Shown piece by piece: positions 1 to 7,874 of a DNA stretch of 35,120 nt. This DNA is from a virus. The stretch is taken from positions 1 through 35,120 of IMG/VR virus record IMGVR_UViG_3300009553_000054; one strand, given 5' to 3'. Position 1 is the stretch's first letter; each line of letters starts with the position of its first letter. Made by a program: the position numbers and the translations under genes. The notes beneath the pieces are model-generated. The model was not told the DNA's origin. It searched no databases and saw only the letters and a list, made by a program, of their open reading frames with translations.

Positions 1-36
1 GCCGCCGCCGATTCGCAAGAGGAGGGCGCACGATGA
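1..36 (+). CDS. C-terminal end of an upstream gene (partial)
   Basis: The first frame reads eleven codons (AAADSQEEGAR) and then TGA at 34-36. The next gene starts with ATG at 33, giving the ATGA stop-start overlap seen throughout this strand, which is why the stretch is taken as the end of a real gene. Too little remains to identify it. By position it would be a head gene, such as a capsid or head-assembly protein, but that is inference. Confidence 0.5.
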   Translation, partial: AAADSQEEGAR

Positions 37-137
37 TGTGTTGGCTGGGCTTCCACGCGTGGCGGCGCATCGAGGCGTTCATCGGCCGGGGGCTGCTCTA
101 CTGTGTGCGCTGCGGCCGCGTGAGCGCGGACGATTGA
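33..137 (+). CDS. 34-residue zinc-ribbon-like phage protein
   Basis: A short gene with a strong ribosome binding site (GAGGAGGG, about 18-25) just before ATG 33; a second ATG follows at 36. The product has an N-terminal CWLGFHAW and a C-terminal YCVRCGRV. This is the spacing of small phage proteins of the DUF1660 type, which carry C-x-x-x-GH-x-W followed by C-x-R-C-G. The three cysteines and the histidine could hold one zinc ion. It overlaps the gene before (ATGA) and the gene after (TGATG). Function is unknown. Family assignment is from pattern memory only. Similar tiny proteins recur in the minus-strand part of this window. Confidence 0.6.
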   Translation: MMCWLGFHAWRRIEAFIGRGLLYCVRCGRVSADD

Positions 138-955
138 TGCCCCGCCTCGCCGTCGAGATCCTCTGCTTCGAGCCGCACTCCGTTCGAGCGCGGGTGTTTT
201 TCAAGGCGCTGCGCGCGACGGCGGCGCTGGCCGCGCTGGCGGTCATCGAGACGACGCGGTATCAGGGCACCGCGGCGTGGTTGCTGCTCTGGGGACCAGG
301 CGCCCCGGACCGGTTCGACCCGATGCGGCGCCAAGTCGCGGCGGGTGGCCACGTGGCCGCGTTTGATCTTGCCTACTGGGGCCGCGACCGCAAGATCCGG
401 GTGTCGATCGATACGGCGCATCCGCAGGCGTGGGTGATGCGACACGACTGGCCCGCCGCGCGCTTCCTTGCCGATCACGTCCCAGTGAGTTCCACGTGGA
501 ACCCCGCCGGGCCGATCATTGTCGCGGGGATTGGTCGGAAAGCCCGCGCCCAATACGGCAGCCAAGTGGATACGTGGGAACGCACGATGATCGCCGCGTG
601 CCGCGCGCGCTGGCCGAAACACCGGCTGTACTACCGAGCGAAACAAGTCGATGCGCCGGTGCCGCAGCACGTCGTGATCATGAGCCCCGGCGCCGCGATT
701 GATCGCGCGCTCACCGGCGCGTCTCTGCTCATCACGTGGCATTCGAATGTCGCCATCGACGCGATCCGCATGGGCATTCCCGTCGTCTGTCGGGACGGCG
801 CGGCGGCGGCCGTGTGTCCGGCGGAGCTGCCCCCCGACCTTCAACCATTGGCGGCGCCACTCCGCGACCGGTTCCTCCGCAACTTAGCGTGGTTCCAGTG
901 GGACGCGAGCGAGGCGGCGGCGTGTTGGGCGTTCCTGCAACAGGTCATCACATGA
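137..955 (+). CDS. putative glycosyltransferase (GT-B-like)
   Basis: The product is 272 residues. ATG 137 is chosen because it overlaps the preceding stop (TGATG); the frame is open further up to a GTG at 38, but that would cover the small gene before it. The C-terminal half has LLITWHSNVAIDAIRMGIPV (about residues 200-219), which resembles the donor-side motif of capsule and surface-polysaccharide GT-B enzymes, where a serine or asparagine lies before 'AI-x-x-G-x-PV'. The N-terminal half has LLLWGPGAP and FDLAYWGRDRK, known to me from uncharacterised viral proteins. It is the first of six coupled sugar-modifying genes. The nucleotide-sugar donor and the acceptor cannot be inferred. Cytoplasmic; no signal peptide or membrane segment. 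Confidence 0.55.
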   Translation: MPRLAVEILCFEPHSVRARVFFKALRATAALAALAVIETTRYQGTAAWLLLWGPGAPDRFDPMRRQVAAGGHVAAFDLAYWGRDRKIRVSIDTAHPQAWVMRHDWPAARFLADHVPVSSTWNPAGPIIVAGIGRKARAQYGSQVDTWERTMIAACRARWPKHRLYYRAKQVDAPVPQHVVIMSPGAAIDRALTGASLLITWHSNVAIDAIRMGIPVVCRDGAAAAVCPAELPPDLQPLAAPLRDRFLRNLAWFQWDASEAAACWAFLQQVIT

Positions 956-1539
956 TCCCCAGCGTCATCGCCTATTGCCCGGAGCTCGGCCGGGACATCA
1001 GCCGGTTGCAGGCCGCCGTGCCGACGGCGCAGGTCTATCGGGCGACCCGCACCCCGCAGGGCACGGACGGCTGCCTGTTGGCACACCAAGGGATCGTGCG
1101 CTTGGCGCACGCCCAGCGGTGGCCCGCCGTCTTCGTCATGGAGGACGACTGCGAATTGACCGAGCACTTCAGCCCGGCGCGGTGGGAGGCGGATGTGGCG
1201 TGGGCGGCCGCCGCCGGCTACACCGTGCTCAGCGGCGGGTGTATTTCGGCCGCGCGGCCGCGCCTCGTGCGCGCGGGCCTCTTCGCGGTGGCGCGGTTCA
1301 AGTCGGCGCACTGTATCGTCTATCGGGCCGAGGCCTACGCGCTCGTGCTGCGCGCGACGCCGCCCTACTTGGACATCATGCTCGGCCGCCTCGGCGCCCG
1401 CTGCCTGCTGACCTATCCGTTCGTCGCGGTACAGCGGCCGGGGTTCTCGGGGATTCTGAATCGGTACGTGGATTACCGGCCGAAGTATCGGCGGTTTGAG
1501 CAACGATTAGGAGAGTTGGCGACCTCATGCGCATTGTGA
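952..1539 (+). CDS. GT25-like glycosyltransferase
   Basis: The product is 195 residues, starting at ATG 952 in an ATGA overlap. It shows the signature layout of family 25 (LPS/collagen-type) glycosyltransferases: GCLLAHQ at 40-46 (family form G-C-x-x-S-H), FVMEDDCEL at 61-69 with the acidic EDD that binds metal and nucleotide sugar, PYLDIML around 138-144, and VQRPGFSGI at 160-168 (family form Q-x-x-x-S-D-I). It is shorter than typical bacterial GT25 enzymes, so it may be a minimal catalytic domain. It would transfer a sugar, often galactose in this family, but the substrate here is not known. It lies inside the glycan cassette and overlaps the next gene by 13 bases. Confidence 0.7.
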   Translation: MIPSVIAYCPELGRDISRLQAAVPTAQVYRATRTPQGTDGCLLAHQGIVRLAHAQRWPAVFVMEDDCELTEHFSPARWEADVAWAAAAGYTVLSGGCISAARPRLVRAGLFAVARFKSAHCIVYRAEAYALVLRATPPYLDIMLGRLGARCLLTYPFVAVQRPGFSGILNRYVDYRPKYRRFEQRLGELATSCAL

Positions 1540-2267
1540 CGCCCTATCGGCCCTTCGTGGCGGAAGCCCACCCGGAAGCGCCGCCCTTCGATTGGCTCGA
1601 CGCGATTCGGATGCTGACCGTCAGCGCCGAGCGCGCGTGCGGCGTGCCGGTGACCGTCTTGACCGACGCCACCACGCCCATGCCGTTCCCGGTATTGCGG
1701 TATCCGACGACGACGACGCGGCTCCAGCCGTGGCTGACCGAGATTCGCCTCGCCTATCTGGAGTCGCCGGACTTCGACGACAACACCATCCTCGTCTCGC
1801 CGGACACGCTGCTGCTCGGCGACATCGGCACAGTGTTCGCCCAAGCCTTCGACCTCGCGCTACTGGTCCGCATGCACCCGAAGTTCGAGGGCCAGTGGAA
1901 AGCCATCCTCAATACGGTGCAATGGTGGCGGCACAATGCCAAGACGGCGTTGATTGCCTTCTATCGCGAGGCGCTCGCGATCGGCGTGGCCCTGCCGGAA
2001 GACCTCCAGGTCTGGGGCGGCGACACGGAAGCGTTGCGGCAACTCCTCGAGCCGATCATGTACGGGCCCGCCACCCGCGCCGGCTTGGCCGTCTACATGC
2101 TGTCCTCGCGCAGCGTCTTCCAGTCGCTCACGACCGAGATGATCGCGCAGTTGGACGCCGGGCAGCCGATGGGTCGGCCGCACGCGCCGATCTTCGACTT
2201 CAAGTATCGGCGCAAGGCGCACATGCGGCAGGCGTTCGAACAATTGTTCCCCGAGGTCGCGCCGTGA
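1527..2267 (+). CDS. putative GT-A fold glycosyltransferase-like protein
   Basis: The product is 246 residues, starting at ATG 1527 within the end of the previous gene; AGGAGA at about 1509-1514 is a plausible binding site. MRIVTPYRPF at the N-terminus and DDNTILVSPDTLLLGDI (84-100) resemble the nucleotide-binding strand and D-x-D region of GT8-like transferases, although the usual aspartate is replaced (VSPDT instead of DSDT). A later VWGGDTEALRQLLEP is a second conserved-looking block. Similar proteins of unknown function occur in uncultured phage genomes. Calling it a glycosyltransferase rests on the fold-like pattern and on its neighbours. The replaced acidic residue leaves catalysis open. 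Confidence 0.5.
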   Translation: MRIVTPYRPFVAEAHPEAPPFDWLDAIRMLTVSAERACGVPVTVLTDATTPMPFPVLRYPTTTTRLQPWLTEIRLAYLESPDFDDNTILVSPDTLLLGDIGTVFAQAFDLALLVRMHPKFEGQWKAILNTVQWWRHNAKTALIAFYREALAIGVALPEDLQVWGGDTEALRQLLEPIMYGPATRAGLAVYMLSSRSVFQSLTTEMIAQLDAGQPMGRPHAPIFDFKYRRKAHMRQAFEQLFPEVAP

Positions 2268-3019
2268 TCGAGTTCCTGGCGCGGCTCGCGGCGGACGGGC
2301 CCGTCGAGGACCGGCGCGTGGGCGTGGTCGTCGCGCACTACGACGACGAGACCCTCAGCGTGGCCGCCGTCTTACAGCGGTGCGCGCATGTCACGGTGAT
2401 CCACGCCACCGACGGCGGGCATCCTGATCCCCGCATGTGGATGCAGGCCGGCGCCCGGACGCTGAAGCAGTATCTCCGGGTCCGCGCGGCCGAAGTCGTG
2501 GCGGCGGCCGAGGCGGGCGGCTGGGCACACCACCGGCACATCGGCTACGGGTTGCCGGATCGCGCCGTCGTCCGTCACCTCCGGGCCACCGCCGCCCAGT
2601 TGCGCCGCGATCTCGCCGACGTGGACGTCGTGCTCACCCATCCCTACGAAGGCGGGCATCCCGACCACGATGCGCTGGCGTGGCTCATCCGTGAGCACGC
2701 GGCGGGACATTACGAATTCGCCTCGTATCACTTGGGGCCGCAGGGCAAGGTCGTCGGCCGGTTCTGGGACGATCCGGCCTGCCCGGCGCTCACCGTCCCG
2801 GTCGTCGGGGAGTCCTTGCAGCGGAAGCAGGCGGCGGCCGCCGCCTATGCCAGCCAGCACGGCGTGGTGGCGTGGTTCGATCTGACCCAGGAACGCTATC
2901 GCCGCGCGCCGACCTACGACTTCACGGCGGTGCCGCCGCCCGGCCGCTGCCTCTACGAACGGAAACGTTTCATGATGAGCGCCGACTGGCGGGCGCTCGT
3001 ACGCGAGCAAACCGCATGA
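2264..3019 (+). CDS. PIG-L family N-deacetylase
   Basis: The product is 251 residues. GTG 2264 is chosen because it overlaps the previous stop (GTGA) and gives the usual family length. Both zinc-binding signatures of the PIG-L/LmbE family are intact: AHYDDE at 24-29 (family AHPDDE, with Y in place of P) and EGGHPDHD at 129-136. These enzymes remove the acetyl group from N-acetylglucosamine-type sugars on lipids or small molecules. With glycosyltransferases on both sides and a methyltransferase behind it, a role in trimming an N-acetylhexosamine before or after transfer is reasonable. The substrate is not known. It has no signal peptide, so it acts in the cytoplasm. Confidence 0.88.
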   Translation: MIEFLARLAADGPVEDRRVGVVVAHYDDETLSVAAVLQRCAHVTVIHATDGGHPDPRMWMQAGARTLKQYLRVRAAEVVAAAEAGGWAHHRHIGYGLPDRAVVRHLRATAAQLRRDLADVDVVLTHPYEGGHPDHDALAWLIREHAAGHYEFASYHLGPQGKVVGRFWDDPACPALTVPVVGESLQRKQAAAAAYASQHGVVAWFDLTQERYRRAPTYDFTAVPPPGRCLYERKRFMMSADWRALVREQTA

Positions 3020-3678
3020 AGATCGCCAAAGGCTGGGCGTTCCCCGATGCCGACGAGCAGATGGTCGCGGAGTTGTCCGAGGACGGCCGCTACCAATCGA
3101 CCCACCTCGACGCGGCGATGCGCTACGTCAAGACGCACAGCGTGTGCATCGATGGCGGCGCGCATGTCGGCACCTGGTCGAAGCGGCTGAGCCCGCTCTT
3201 CAAGCGTGTGATTGCCGTCGAACCCAGCCCGGATACGTTCGAGGCGCTCGCCGCCAACATGCAGACGTTTGGCTGCGCCAACGTGGAACTCGTGCACGCG
3301 GCGCTCGGCGCCAAGAGCGGCGGCTTCGTCTCGATGGCGCTCGCCCCCGCTGCCGTGGCTCTCAAGAACACGGGGGCCCGCTACGCGGTGCCCACCGCCG
3401 ATGCCGCGATCCCGGTCATCCGCATTGACGATTGGAACTTGTCCTCGCTCGGGTTTCTCAAGCTCGATGTCGAAGGATCCGAGCCGATGGCCCTGGCGGG
3501 CGCCTCGCAGACGATCACGCGGTGCCGCCCGATCATCCTGTTCGAAAACAAGTGGCTCTGGGTGCGGCATTTCGGGGTGCCGAAACATGCCGTCGAGGTG
3601 CTGCTGACGCGGCACGGCTATCACAAGCTCCTCCAGATTAGCCACGACCAAATCTGGGGGCCGGTGGTGCAGCGGTGA
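3016..3678 (+). CDS. FkbM family methyltransferase
   Basis: The product is 220 residues, ATG 3016 in an ATGA overlap with the deacetylase. It has a class I SAM-dependent methyltransferase core: glycine-rich motif I DGGAHVGTW (46-54), acidic motif II VEPSPDTFEAL (68-78), and LKLDVEGSE (148-156), the diagnostic FkbM motif. Family members O-methylate sugars of glycans, glycolipids and glycosylated natural products. Here it would cap a sugar added by the neighbouring transferases. A 25-base gap separates it from the next gene, the largest break inside the cassette. Cytoplasmic. Confidence 0.9.
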   Translation: MKIAKGWAFPDADEQMVAELSEDGRYQSTHLDAAMRYVKTHSVCIDGGAHVGTWSKRLSPLFKRVIAVEPSPDTFEALAANMQTFGCANVELVHAALGAKSGGFVSMALAPAAVALKNTGARYAVPTADAAIPVIRIDDWNLSSLGFLKLDVEGSEPMALAGASQTITRCRPIILFENKWLWVRHFGVPKHAVEVLLTRHGYHKLLQISHDQIWGPVVQR

Positions 3679-3703
3679 CGGTAGGTACAATTCTCCTGCA
3701 CGC

Positions 3704-4561
3704 ATGAACATCCTGATTGTCGGCGCCGGACGGGGCAGTTGGCAGATGCGCGGCGTGCAGCTCGGCGCGGCACTCGGCGCACGCGTCACCTCCACGCCCA
3801 CCGACGCCGACTGGGAGTGGGCGGAACGCGTCGTCCTGGTCAAGCGCGCGGCGCTCCAATGGGCGAAGCGCGCCCACGTGCGGGGCGTGCCCATCGTCTG
3901 GGATGCCTTGGACTTCTGGCGGCAACCGCCGGACAACGGGCTGTCGGCCGGGGCGGCGCGCGCGCTCTTGGGCCAGATGCAGGATCGGATTGCCCCCACG
4001 CTGACCGTCGGCGCCACGCAGGCCATGGCGGCCGCCGCCGCCAACGGGCGGCGCAGCGCGTATCTGCCCCATCAGGGGCATCGGGACTTGGTGCCGACCG
4101 ACGCGCGCGAGGTCTGCCAGGTCGTCGGCTACGACGGCAACCCGGTCTATCTCGACCACTGGGCCGCGCCCCTGCGGGCGGCGTGTCGCGCCGTGGGCTG
4201 GACCTTCGTCGTCAATCCGCCGACGCTGGCGGCGGTCGATATTCTGGTCGCGCTGCGGGGCGGCATCTGGGATGGCTGGATGTGCCGCGAGTGGAAAAGC
4301 GGCGTCAAGGCGGTCAACGCCATCCTCGCCGGGCGCCCGCTCCTCACGCAACCCTCGGCCGCCGTGCGCGAATTGCAGCCGCTCGGATCGATCATCGAGA
4401 CGGTCGCGCAGGTGCCCCAGGCGCTTGAGACGTGGGCGCCTCACGCGCGCCGCCAACAGGTCGTCGACCTCGCCCGGACCCGGACGACTTCGTTCACCGT
4501 GGACACGCTGGCGGCGCAGTATGCGGCACTGCTCGCCGAGGTAAAGGACTGCCCATCATGA
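3704..4561 (+). CDS. putative glycosyltransferase (GT-B, group 1-like)
   Basis: The product is 285 residues from ATG 3704. The N-terminus MNILIVGAGRGSWQMRGVQ is a typical first strand and glycine loop of a GT-B enzyme. The C-terminal part has WKSGVKAVNAILAGRPLLT (about residues 204-222) followed by a 'SAAVRELQPLGS' stretch. That matches the donor-site layout of GT4-like proteins, where a lysine and a conserved 'N-A-x-x-x-G-R-P' loop hold the nucleotide sugar. It is small for a two-domain GT-B enzyme. It closes the cassette and overlaps the head-tail connector gene by ATGA, so glycan and virion genes are physically coupled. Confidence 0.6.
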   Translation: MNILIVGAGRGSWQMRGVQLGAALGARVTSTPTDADWEWAERVVLVKRAALQWAKRAHVRGVPIVWDALDFWRQPPDNGLSAGAARALLGQMQDRIAPTLTVGATQAMAAAAANGRRSAYLPHQGHRDLVPTDAREVCQVVGYDGNPVYLDHWAAPLRAACRAVGWTFVVNPPTLAAVDILVALRGGIWDGWMCREWKSGVKAVNAILAGRPLLTQPSAAVRELQPLGSIIETVAQVPQALETWAPHARRQQVVDLARTRTTSFTVDTLAAQYAALLAEVKDCPS

Positions 4562-5274
4562 TCATCACCACCACTGACCGGCCCGTCGCGTACACGCGCG
4601 TCAACAGTTCGCCGGCCGAACGGCTCGAACCGATCGACCTCACGTGGGGCAAGCAACAACTGCGCGTCGCGCCCACGGCGACCAGCGAAGACAATCTCAT
4701 CGCCGATGCGATTGCGGCGGCGCGCAGTTACTTCGAAGAGCAGACCGGCCGCCAGTGCCTCGATGCGGAGTGGGAGTACGCGCTGGACGGCGTGCCCGAT
4801 GAGGCCAGCATCGAGCTGCCGCGCGCGCCCCTGGCGCGGGTGGTCGCGGTAACCTACGACGATGCCGACGGCGTGGCGCAGGTCTTCGACGCCGCCAACT
4901 ACCGGGTCGTGTCGTCGGCCTTAACGGACACCGCCGCGTCGCCGAGCGATCCGTTGATCTTCGACGACCACTGCGCGCCGGGGCGCGTCGACTTGGTGGC
5001 GGGGGCGAGCTGGCCGAGCACGAGCGGGCTGACGGCGAGTCTCCGCATTCGGCGGGTGTGCGGCTATGGGCCGACCATCGCCGACATCCCGGCGTCGATT
5101 CGGGCGATTCTCGCGCTGCTGCTCGACTTCTACTACAGCCGGGGACTGAATCGCGAGAGCCTGCTGACGGCGAACAACCTGCTTTTGAGCTTCAAGTGGC
5201 GCGGGTTGCCGGTGCGGAAGCCGACGACATGGACGCCGAGCGTCATCGTGCCGCCATTAACTCTTACAAATTAA
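4558..5274 (+). CDS. head-tail connector (HK97 gp6-like)
   Basis: The product is 238 residues from ATG 4558 (ATGA overlap). Landmarks are an early helix DNLIADAIAAARSYFEEQTG followed by IELPRAPLARVVAVTY, and a late helix IPASIRAILALLLDFYY. These match gp6-like/phiE125 gp8-like connector proteins, which form a ring under the portal and bridge the filled head to the tail. It is somewhat longer than HK97 gp6, with an extra loop region around residues 120-165. The connector and closure genes that follow place the missing portal and capsid genes upstream of the glycan cassette. Confidence 0.8.
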   Translation: MIITTTDRPVAYTRVNSSPAERLEPIDLTWGKQQLRVAPTATSEDNLIADAIAAARSYFEEQTGRQCLDAEWEYALDGVPDEASIELPRAPLARVVAVTYDDADGVAQVFDAANYRVVSSALTDTAASPSDPLIFDDHCAPGRVDLVAGASWPSTSGLTASLRIRRVCGYGPTIADIPASIRAILALLLDFYYSRGLNRESLLTANNLLLSFKWRGLPVRKPTTWTPSVIVPPLTLTN

Positions 5275-5307
5275 ATCGCGAGTCGCGCCGGGCCGTAGGC
5301 TCGGGCG

Positions 5308-5775
5308 GTGCCGAATCCCTCCCGTCCGTACGATCCGGCGAAGCATCGCCGCAGTCGGCCGGACGCGAGTGAGACGCCGATCCAGCCGGGATTGCTCGAC
5401 CGCGAGATCATTTTGCAAGTGGCCGTCCTCGTCCAGTCGACCACCGGCGACCCGCAATACGACTGGGAGCACGCCACCAGTCACCACGTCTGGGCGCAAT
5501 GGCTCCCCGGCAGCACGCGCGAAGCGTGGGAAGCGCAGCAACGCCTCGCGAGCTTCGTGGACGGCGTCTACCGCATCTACTACCTCGACCCGGAGCCGAC
5601 GCCGGAAAACACACGCGTCATCGGCCACACCGGGCGCGTCTACGACCTCCGCCCGCCCATTGAAATCGGGCGGCGGCTCGGCCTCGATCTGCCCGTCGTG
5701 GCGCGCGGCGAAGTCGTCGACCTCACCGCCGGCGGCGCCGACACAGCGTGGACGCAGCCGGGGTGGATGCAGTGA
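5308..5775 (+). CDS. head closure / head-tail joining protein
   Basis: The product is 155 residues if GTG 5308 is the start; this is the first start after an in-frame stop at 5296-5298 and has no good ribosome binding site, so the N-terminus is uncertain. The core from LLDREIILQVAVLVQS onward, with VWAQWLPGSTREAWEAQQ and GHTGRVYDLRPPIEIG, follows the pattern of SPP1 gp16-type joining proteins, which plug the connector after DNA packaging. The preceding 33 bases carry no gene. Its position between connector and tail completion genes fits this role. Confidence 0.65.
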   Translation: MPNPSRPYDPAKHRRSRPDASETPIQPGLLDREIILQVAVLVQSTTGDPQYDWEHATSHHVWAQWLPGSTREAWEAQQRLASFVDGVYRIYYLDPEPTPENTRVIGHTGRVYDLRPPIEIGRRLGLDLPVVARGEVVDLTAGGADTAWTQPGWMQ

Positions 5776-6467
5776 GCGACGTCACCGTCCGCCCGGCCTT
5801 TCACTCGGCCTATCCCGATTCGGGGGACGCCACGAAGTTCGGCCCGACGGCGTGGAATGCGCCGCGCGTGTTCAGTGGCGGCACGGACGGACAAGTGGTG
5901 GCGCGCGACAGTGCGTCGCCGACCGGCGCGTCGTGGGCATCCCCCGTGGCGTCGATTCTCCATCAAGCCACGGTGACGCTGAACAACGACCAGATCAAGA
6001 CGTTGCCGTCCACCCCGGTGACGCTGTTGCCAGCACCCGCTGACGGTTACGGTTATCTCTGTCTCCTTGGGACGTTCCGCCTGAATATTGGAGTGGCCTA
6101 TGGCAACGTGGGTCATGCCGCCGACCCGCATGGCGTGACGGCCTTGTTTGTGCGCGGCCTCGGGTATATCCGCCAAGCGGCCCTCTCCCCGCTCTCAACC
6201 GGCGTCCCCGGCGGCGTCGTAATGATCGCCGCGAACCAAGTCGCAGCGCAGGCGGGCGACGCCGATGTCATTGCGAGCGTCGCAACGGCCGGTCAGGTAT
6301 ACGCGGACGGCGGAACGTTCGACGAGTCGCTGTACGTCGCAATCGACAACTACGACGCCGCCTACGAGGTCGAGTTGGGCGACTTCACCGGTGGTCATGC
6401 CGACAACACGCTCACGATGACGTTGGCCTATCTGCTGATCAATCTCACGACGGGCGTCTTCGTATGA
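5772..6467 (+). CDS. putative virion structural protein (fibre-like N-terminus)
   Basis: The product is 231 residues from GTG 5772, which overlaps the previous stop (GTGA); a GTG at 5748 is an alternative. The N-terminal part reads AWNAPRVFSGGTDGQVVARD then ASPTGASWASP. This is a short motif common near the start or in linkers of phage tail and fibre proteins that pair a sugar- or receptor-binding part with the virion. The remaining 170 residues look like beta-rich structural sequence with no family I recognise. A fibre-like gene between head closure and tail completion is unusual and may be a decoration protein. Function is inferred. Confidence 0.5.
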   Translation: MSDVTVRPAFHSAYPDSGDATKFGPTAWNAPRVFSGGTDGQVVARDSASPTGASWASPVASILHQATVTLNNDQIKTLPSTPVTLLPAPADGYGYLCLLGTFRLNIGVAYGNVGHAADPHGVTALFVRGLGYIRQAALSPLSTGVPGGVVMIAANQVAAQAGDADVIASVATAGQVYADGGTFDESLYVAIDNYDAAYEVELGDFTGGHADNTLTMTLAYLLINLTTGVFV

Positions 6468-6473
6468 GGCTGG

Positions 6474-6902
6474 ATGACCATCACCGAAGCCCTGCGCACG
6501 CACCTGCTCGGCGATGCCGCGATTGCGGCGCTCGTCGGGGCACGCATCTATCCGTTGCGCTTGCCCCAGAAAGTCACGATGCCGGCCATCGTGCTGAGCC
6601 TGATCTCCGACCCGCGTCCCGGGCATCTGCGCGGCGTCGCGGGCATGGCGCGCGCGCGCTACCAAGTCGACGCGTGGGCGCAGACCTACGACGGCGCGAC
6701 GCAGTTGGGCGGCCTCTGTCGCCAACGCCTCAACGGCTTTGCCGGCGAGTGGACCGATGGCGGCAGTCCGCCGGTGGTGGTCTACGCGAAGGTCTTTTAC
6801 GACACCGGGCAGGATCGCTTCGAAACCGAGATTCTCGGCGGCCTCGCGCGACACTCGGCCGATTACCTCATCTTTCACTCGACCGCCGGCGGCACGCTCT
6901 GA
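6474..6902 (+). CDS. tail completion protein (DUF3168-like)
   Basis: The product is 142 residues from ATG 6474, six bases after the previous stop. It begins MTITEALRTHLLGDAAIAAL and then VGARIYPLRLPQKVTMPAI, followed by RARYQVDAWAQTYDGATQL. This is the layout of DUF3168 / gp17-like tail completion proteins (about 120-145 residues), which cap the head-proximal end of the tail so that it can dock to the closed head. Length and position directly before the tail tube gene fit. A 47-base gap follows. Confidence 0.78.
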   Translation: MTITEALRTHLLGDAAIAALVGARIYPLRLPQKVTMPAIVLSLISDPRPGHLRGVAGMARARYQVDAWAQTYDGATQLGGLCRQRLNGFAGEWTDGGSPPVVVYAKVFYDTGQDRFETEILGGLARHSADYLIFHSTAGGTL

Positions 6903-6949
6903 CCACGTAAGGCACGTAACAGCACGGCACGACCACAGGAGCACGCACC

Positions 6950-7444
6950 ATGTCCAATGTCACCGACACCTTTTACGCGGGAGACGCCTTCATCGGCTAC
7001 GGCGCCCAGATCGAAGTGGGCCAGGGCGACAGCCCCGAAACGTTCGTGGCGATTCCCGACATCGAATCGATCACGTTCGGCGACATGACGACCGGCGTCG
7101 TCGATGTCACCCACCTGCGCTCGCCGGGGCGCCACCGCGAGAAGAAGGGCACCATCCGGGACAGCGGCCCGATCGCGCTGGCCGGCAACTATCGGCCCGA
7201 TCACGGCGCGCATCTCCAAACGGGCGGCGACGGCTTCGGAGCCGATCATTCGCTGTTGACCCTGTGGCGCAACGTGACCGAGACCAACTTCAAGATCGTG
7301 CTGCCGGCCGATGCCGGATCCACGGTGTTGCCGTTCCGCGGCGTGGTCACGAAGTACCAGATCGGCCAACTCGGACTCGACTCCAAGGTCGGGTTCATGT
7401 GCGAGATCACGCCGCTGTCTGATTACTCCGGCAGCCTGCCGTAA
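6950..7444 (+). CDS. major tail tube protein
   Basis: The product is 164 residues, ATG 6950 with a good ribosome binding site (CAGGAG, about 6936-6941). It opens with TFYAGDAFIGYGAQIEVG, contains IESITFGDMTTGVVDVTHL and RSPGRHREKKGTIRDSG, and ends with FRGVVTKYQIG then VGFMCEITPLSDY. This is the pattern of lambda V-like / TP901-type tail tube proteins, whose hexameric rings stack along the tape measure to form the non-contractile tail. Intact gene of usual length. It is followed by the chaperone genes, as in most siphophages. Confidence 0.8.
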   Translation: MSNVTDTFYAGDAFIGYGAQIEVGQGDSPETFVAIPDIESITFGDMTTGVVDVTHLRSPGRHREKKGTIRDSGPIALAGNYRPDHGAHLQTGGDGFGADHSLLTLWRNVTETNFKIVLPADAGSTVLPFRGVVTKYQIGQLGLDSKVGFMCEITPLSDYSGSLP

Positions 7445-7463
7445 GGCGGGCGGGCGGGGGTTC

Positions 7464-7874
7464 ATGGCGAATCAGGAACGCGGCGAGCTCACGCTCGTCG
7501 CGCCGGACGCGATCTATACGCTCGCGCTGACGGTGCAGACCGTGTGCGCCGTGGAGACGGCCGCCGGGCGGCCCTTCGCGGCGGTGTGCGCCGCGATGCA
7601 GCACCACGCCGTCCGCGATCTGCGGCTGTTCATCTGGGCCGCCCTGCAACCCTACCACGCGGCGATCGCGACGACCCTCGGCCAGGCGGGGGCGGTGATC
7701 GATGCCGCCGGCGGCTGGCGCGTGGTCACGCCCATCGCGTGCCGCTTGCTCCGCCTCAACGCTGACCCGCGCCCGCCGCCGCTGTTGGAGGGCGGGCGGC
7801 GCCCCGCGGACCCTCGTCGCGCCGCTCAGGGCCATGGCAACGCCTCTACGTGGATGCGCGACGCCTGGGCCTGA
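7464..7874 (+). CDS. tail assembly chaperone, GTA gp10-like
   Basis: The product is 136 residues from ATG 7464. RGELTLVAPDAIYTLALTVQ, CAVETAAGRPF and LRLFIWAALQP with AGAVIDAAGGW match the family named after gene transfer agent gp10, small proteins encoded between tail tube and tape measure that chaperone the tape measure. The first 100 residues look conserved. The last 35 (RRPADPRRAAQGHG and onward) look like filler and overlap the next gene in a different frame. The downstream gene at 8181 appears to be a paralogue. Loss of conservation in the C-terminus is compatible with a -1 frameshift product, as in lambda G-GT, but see the findings. Confidence 0.65.
   Translation: MANQERGELTLVAPDAIYTLALTVQTVCAVETAAGRPFAAVCAAMQHHAVRDLRLFIWAALQPYHAAIATTLGQAGAVIDAAGGWRVVTPIACRLLRLNADPRPPPLLEGGRRPADPRRAAQGHGNASTWMRDAWA

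Noticed and set aside
7766-7874. Canonical X-XXY-YYZ slippery site in the chaperone overlap
   Set aside because: Codons in the zero frame were read through the overlap; no heptamer of this form is present, so a frameshift is kept only as a possibility.
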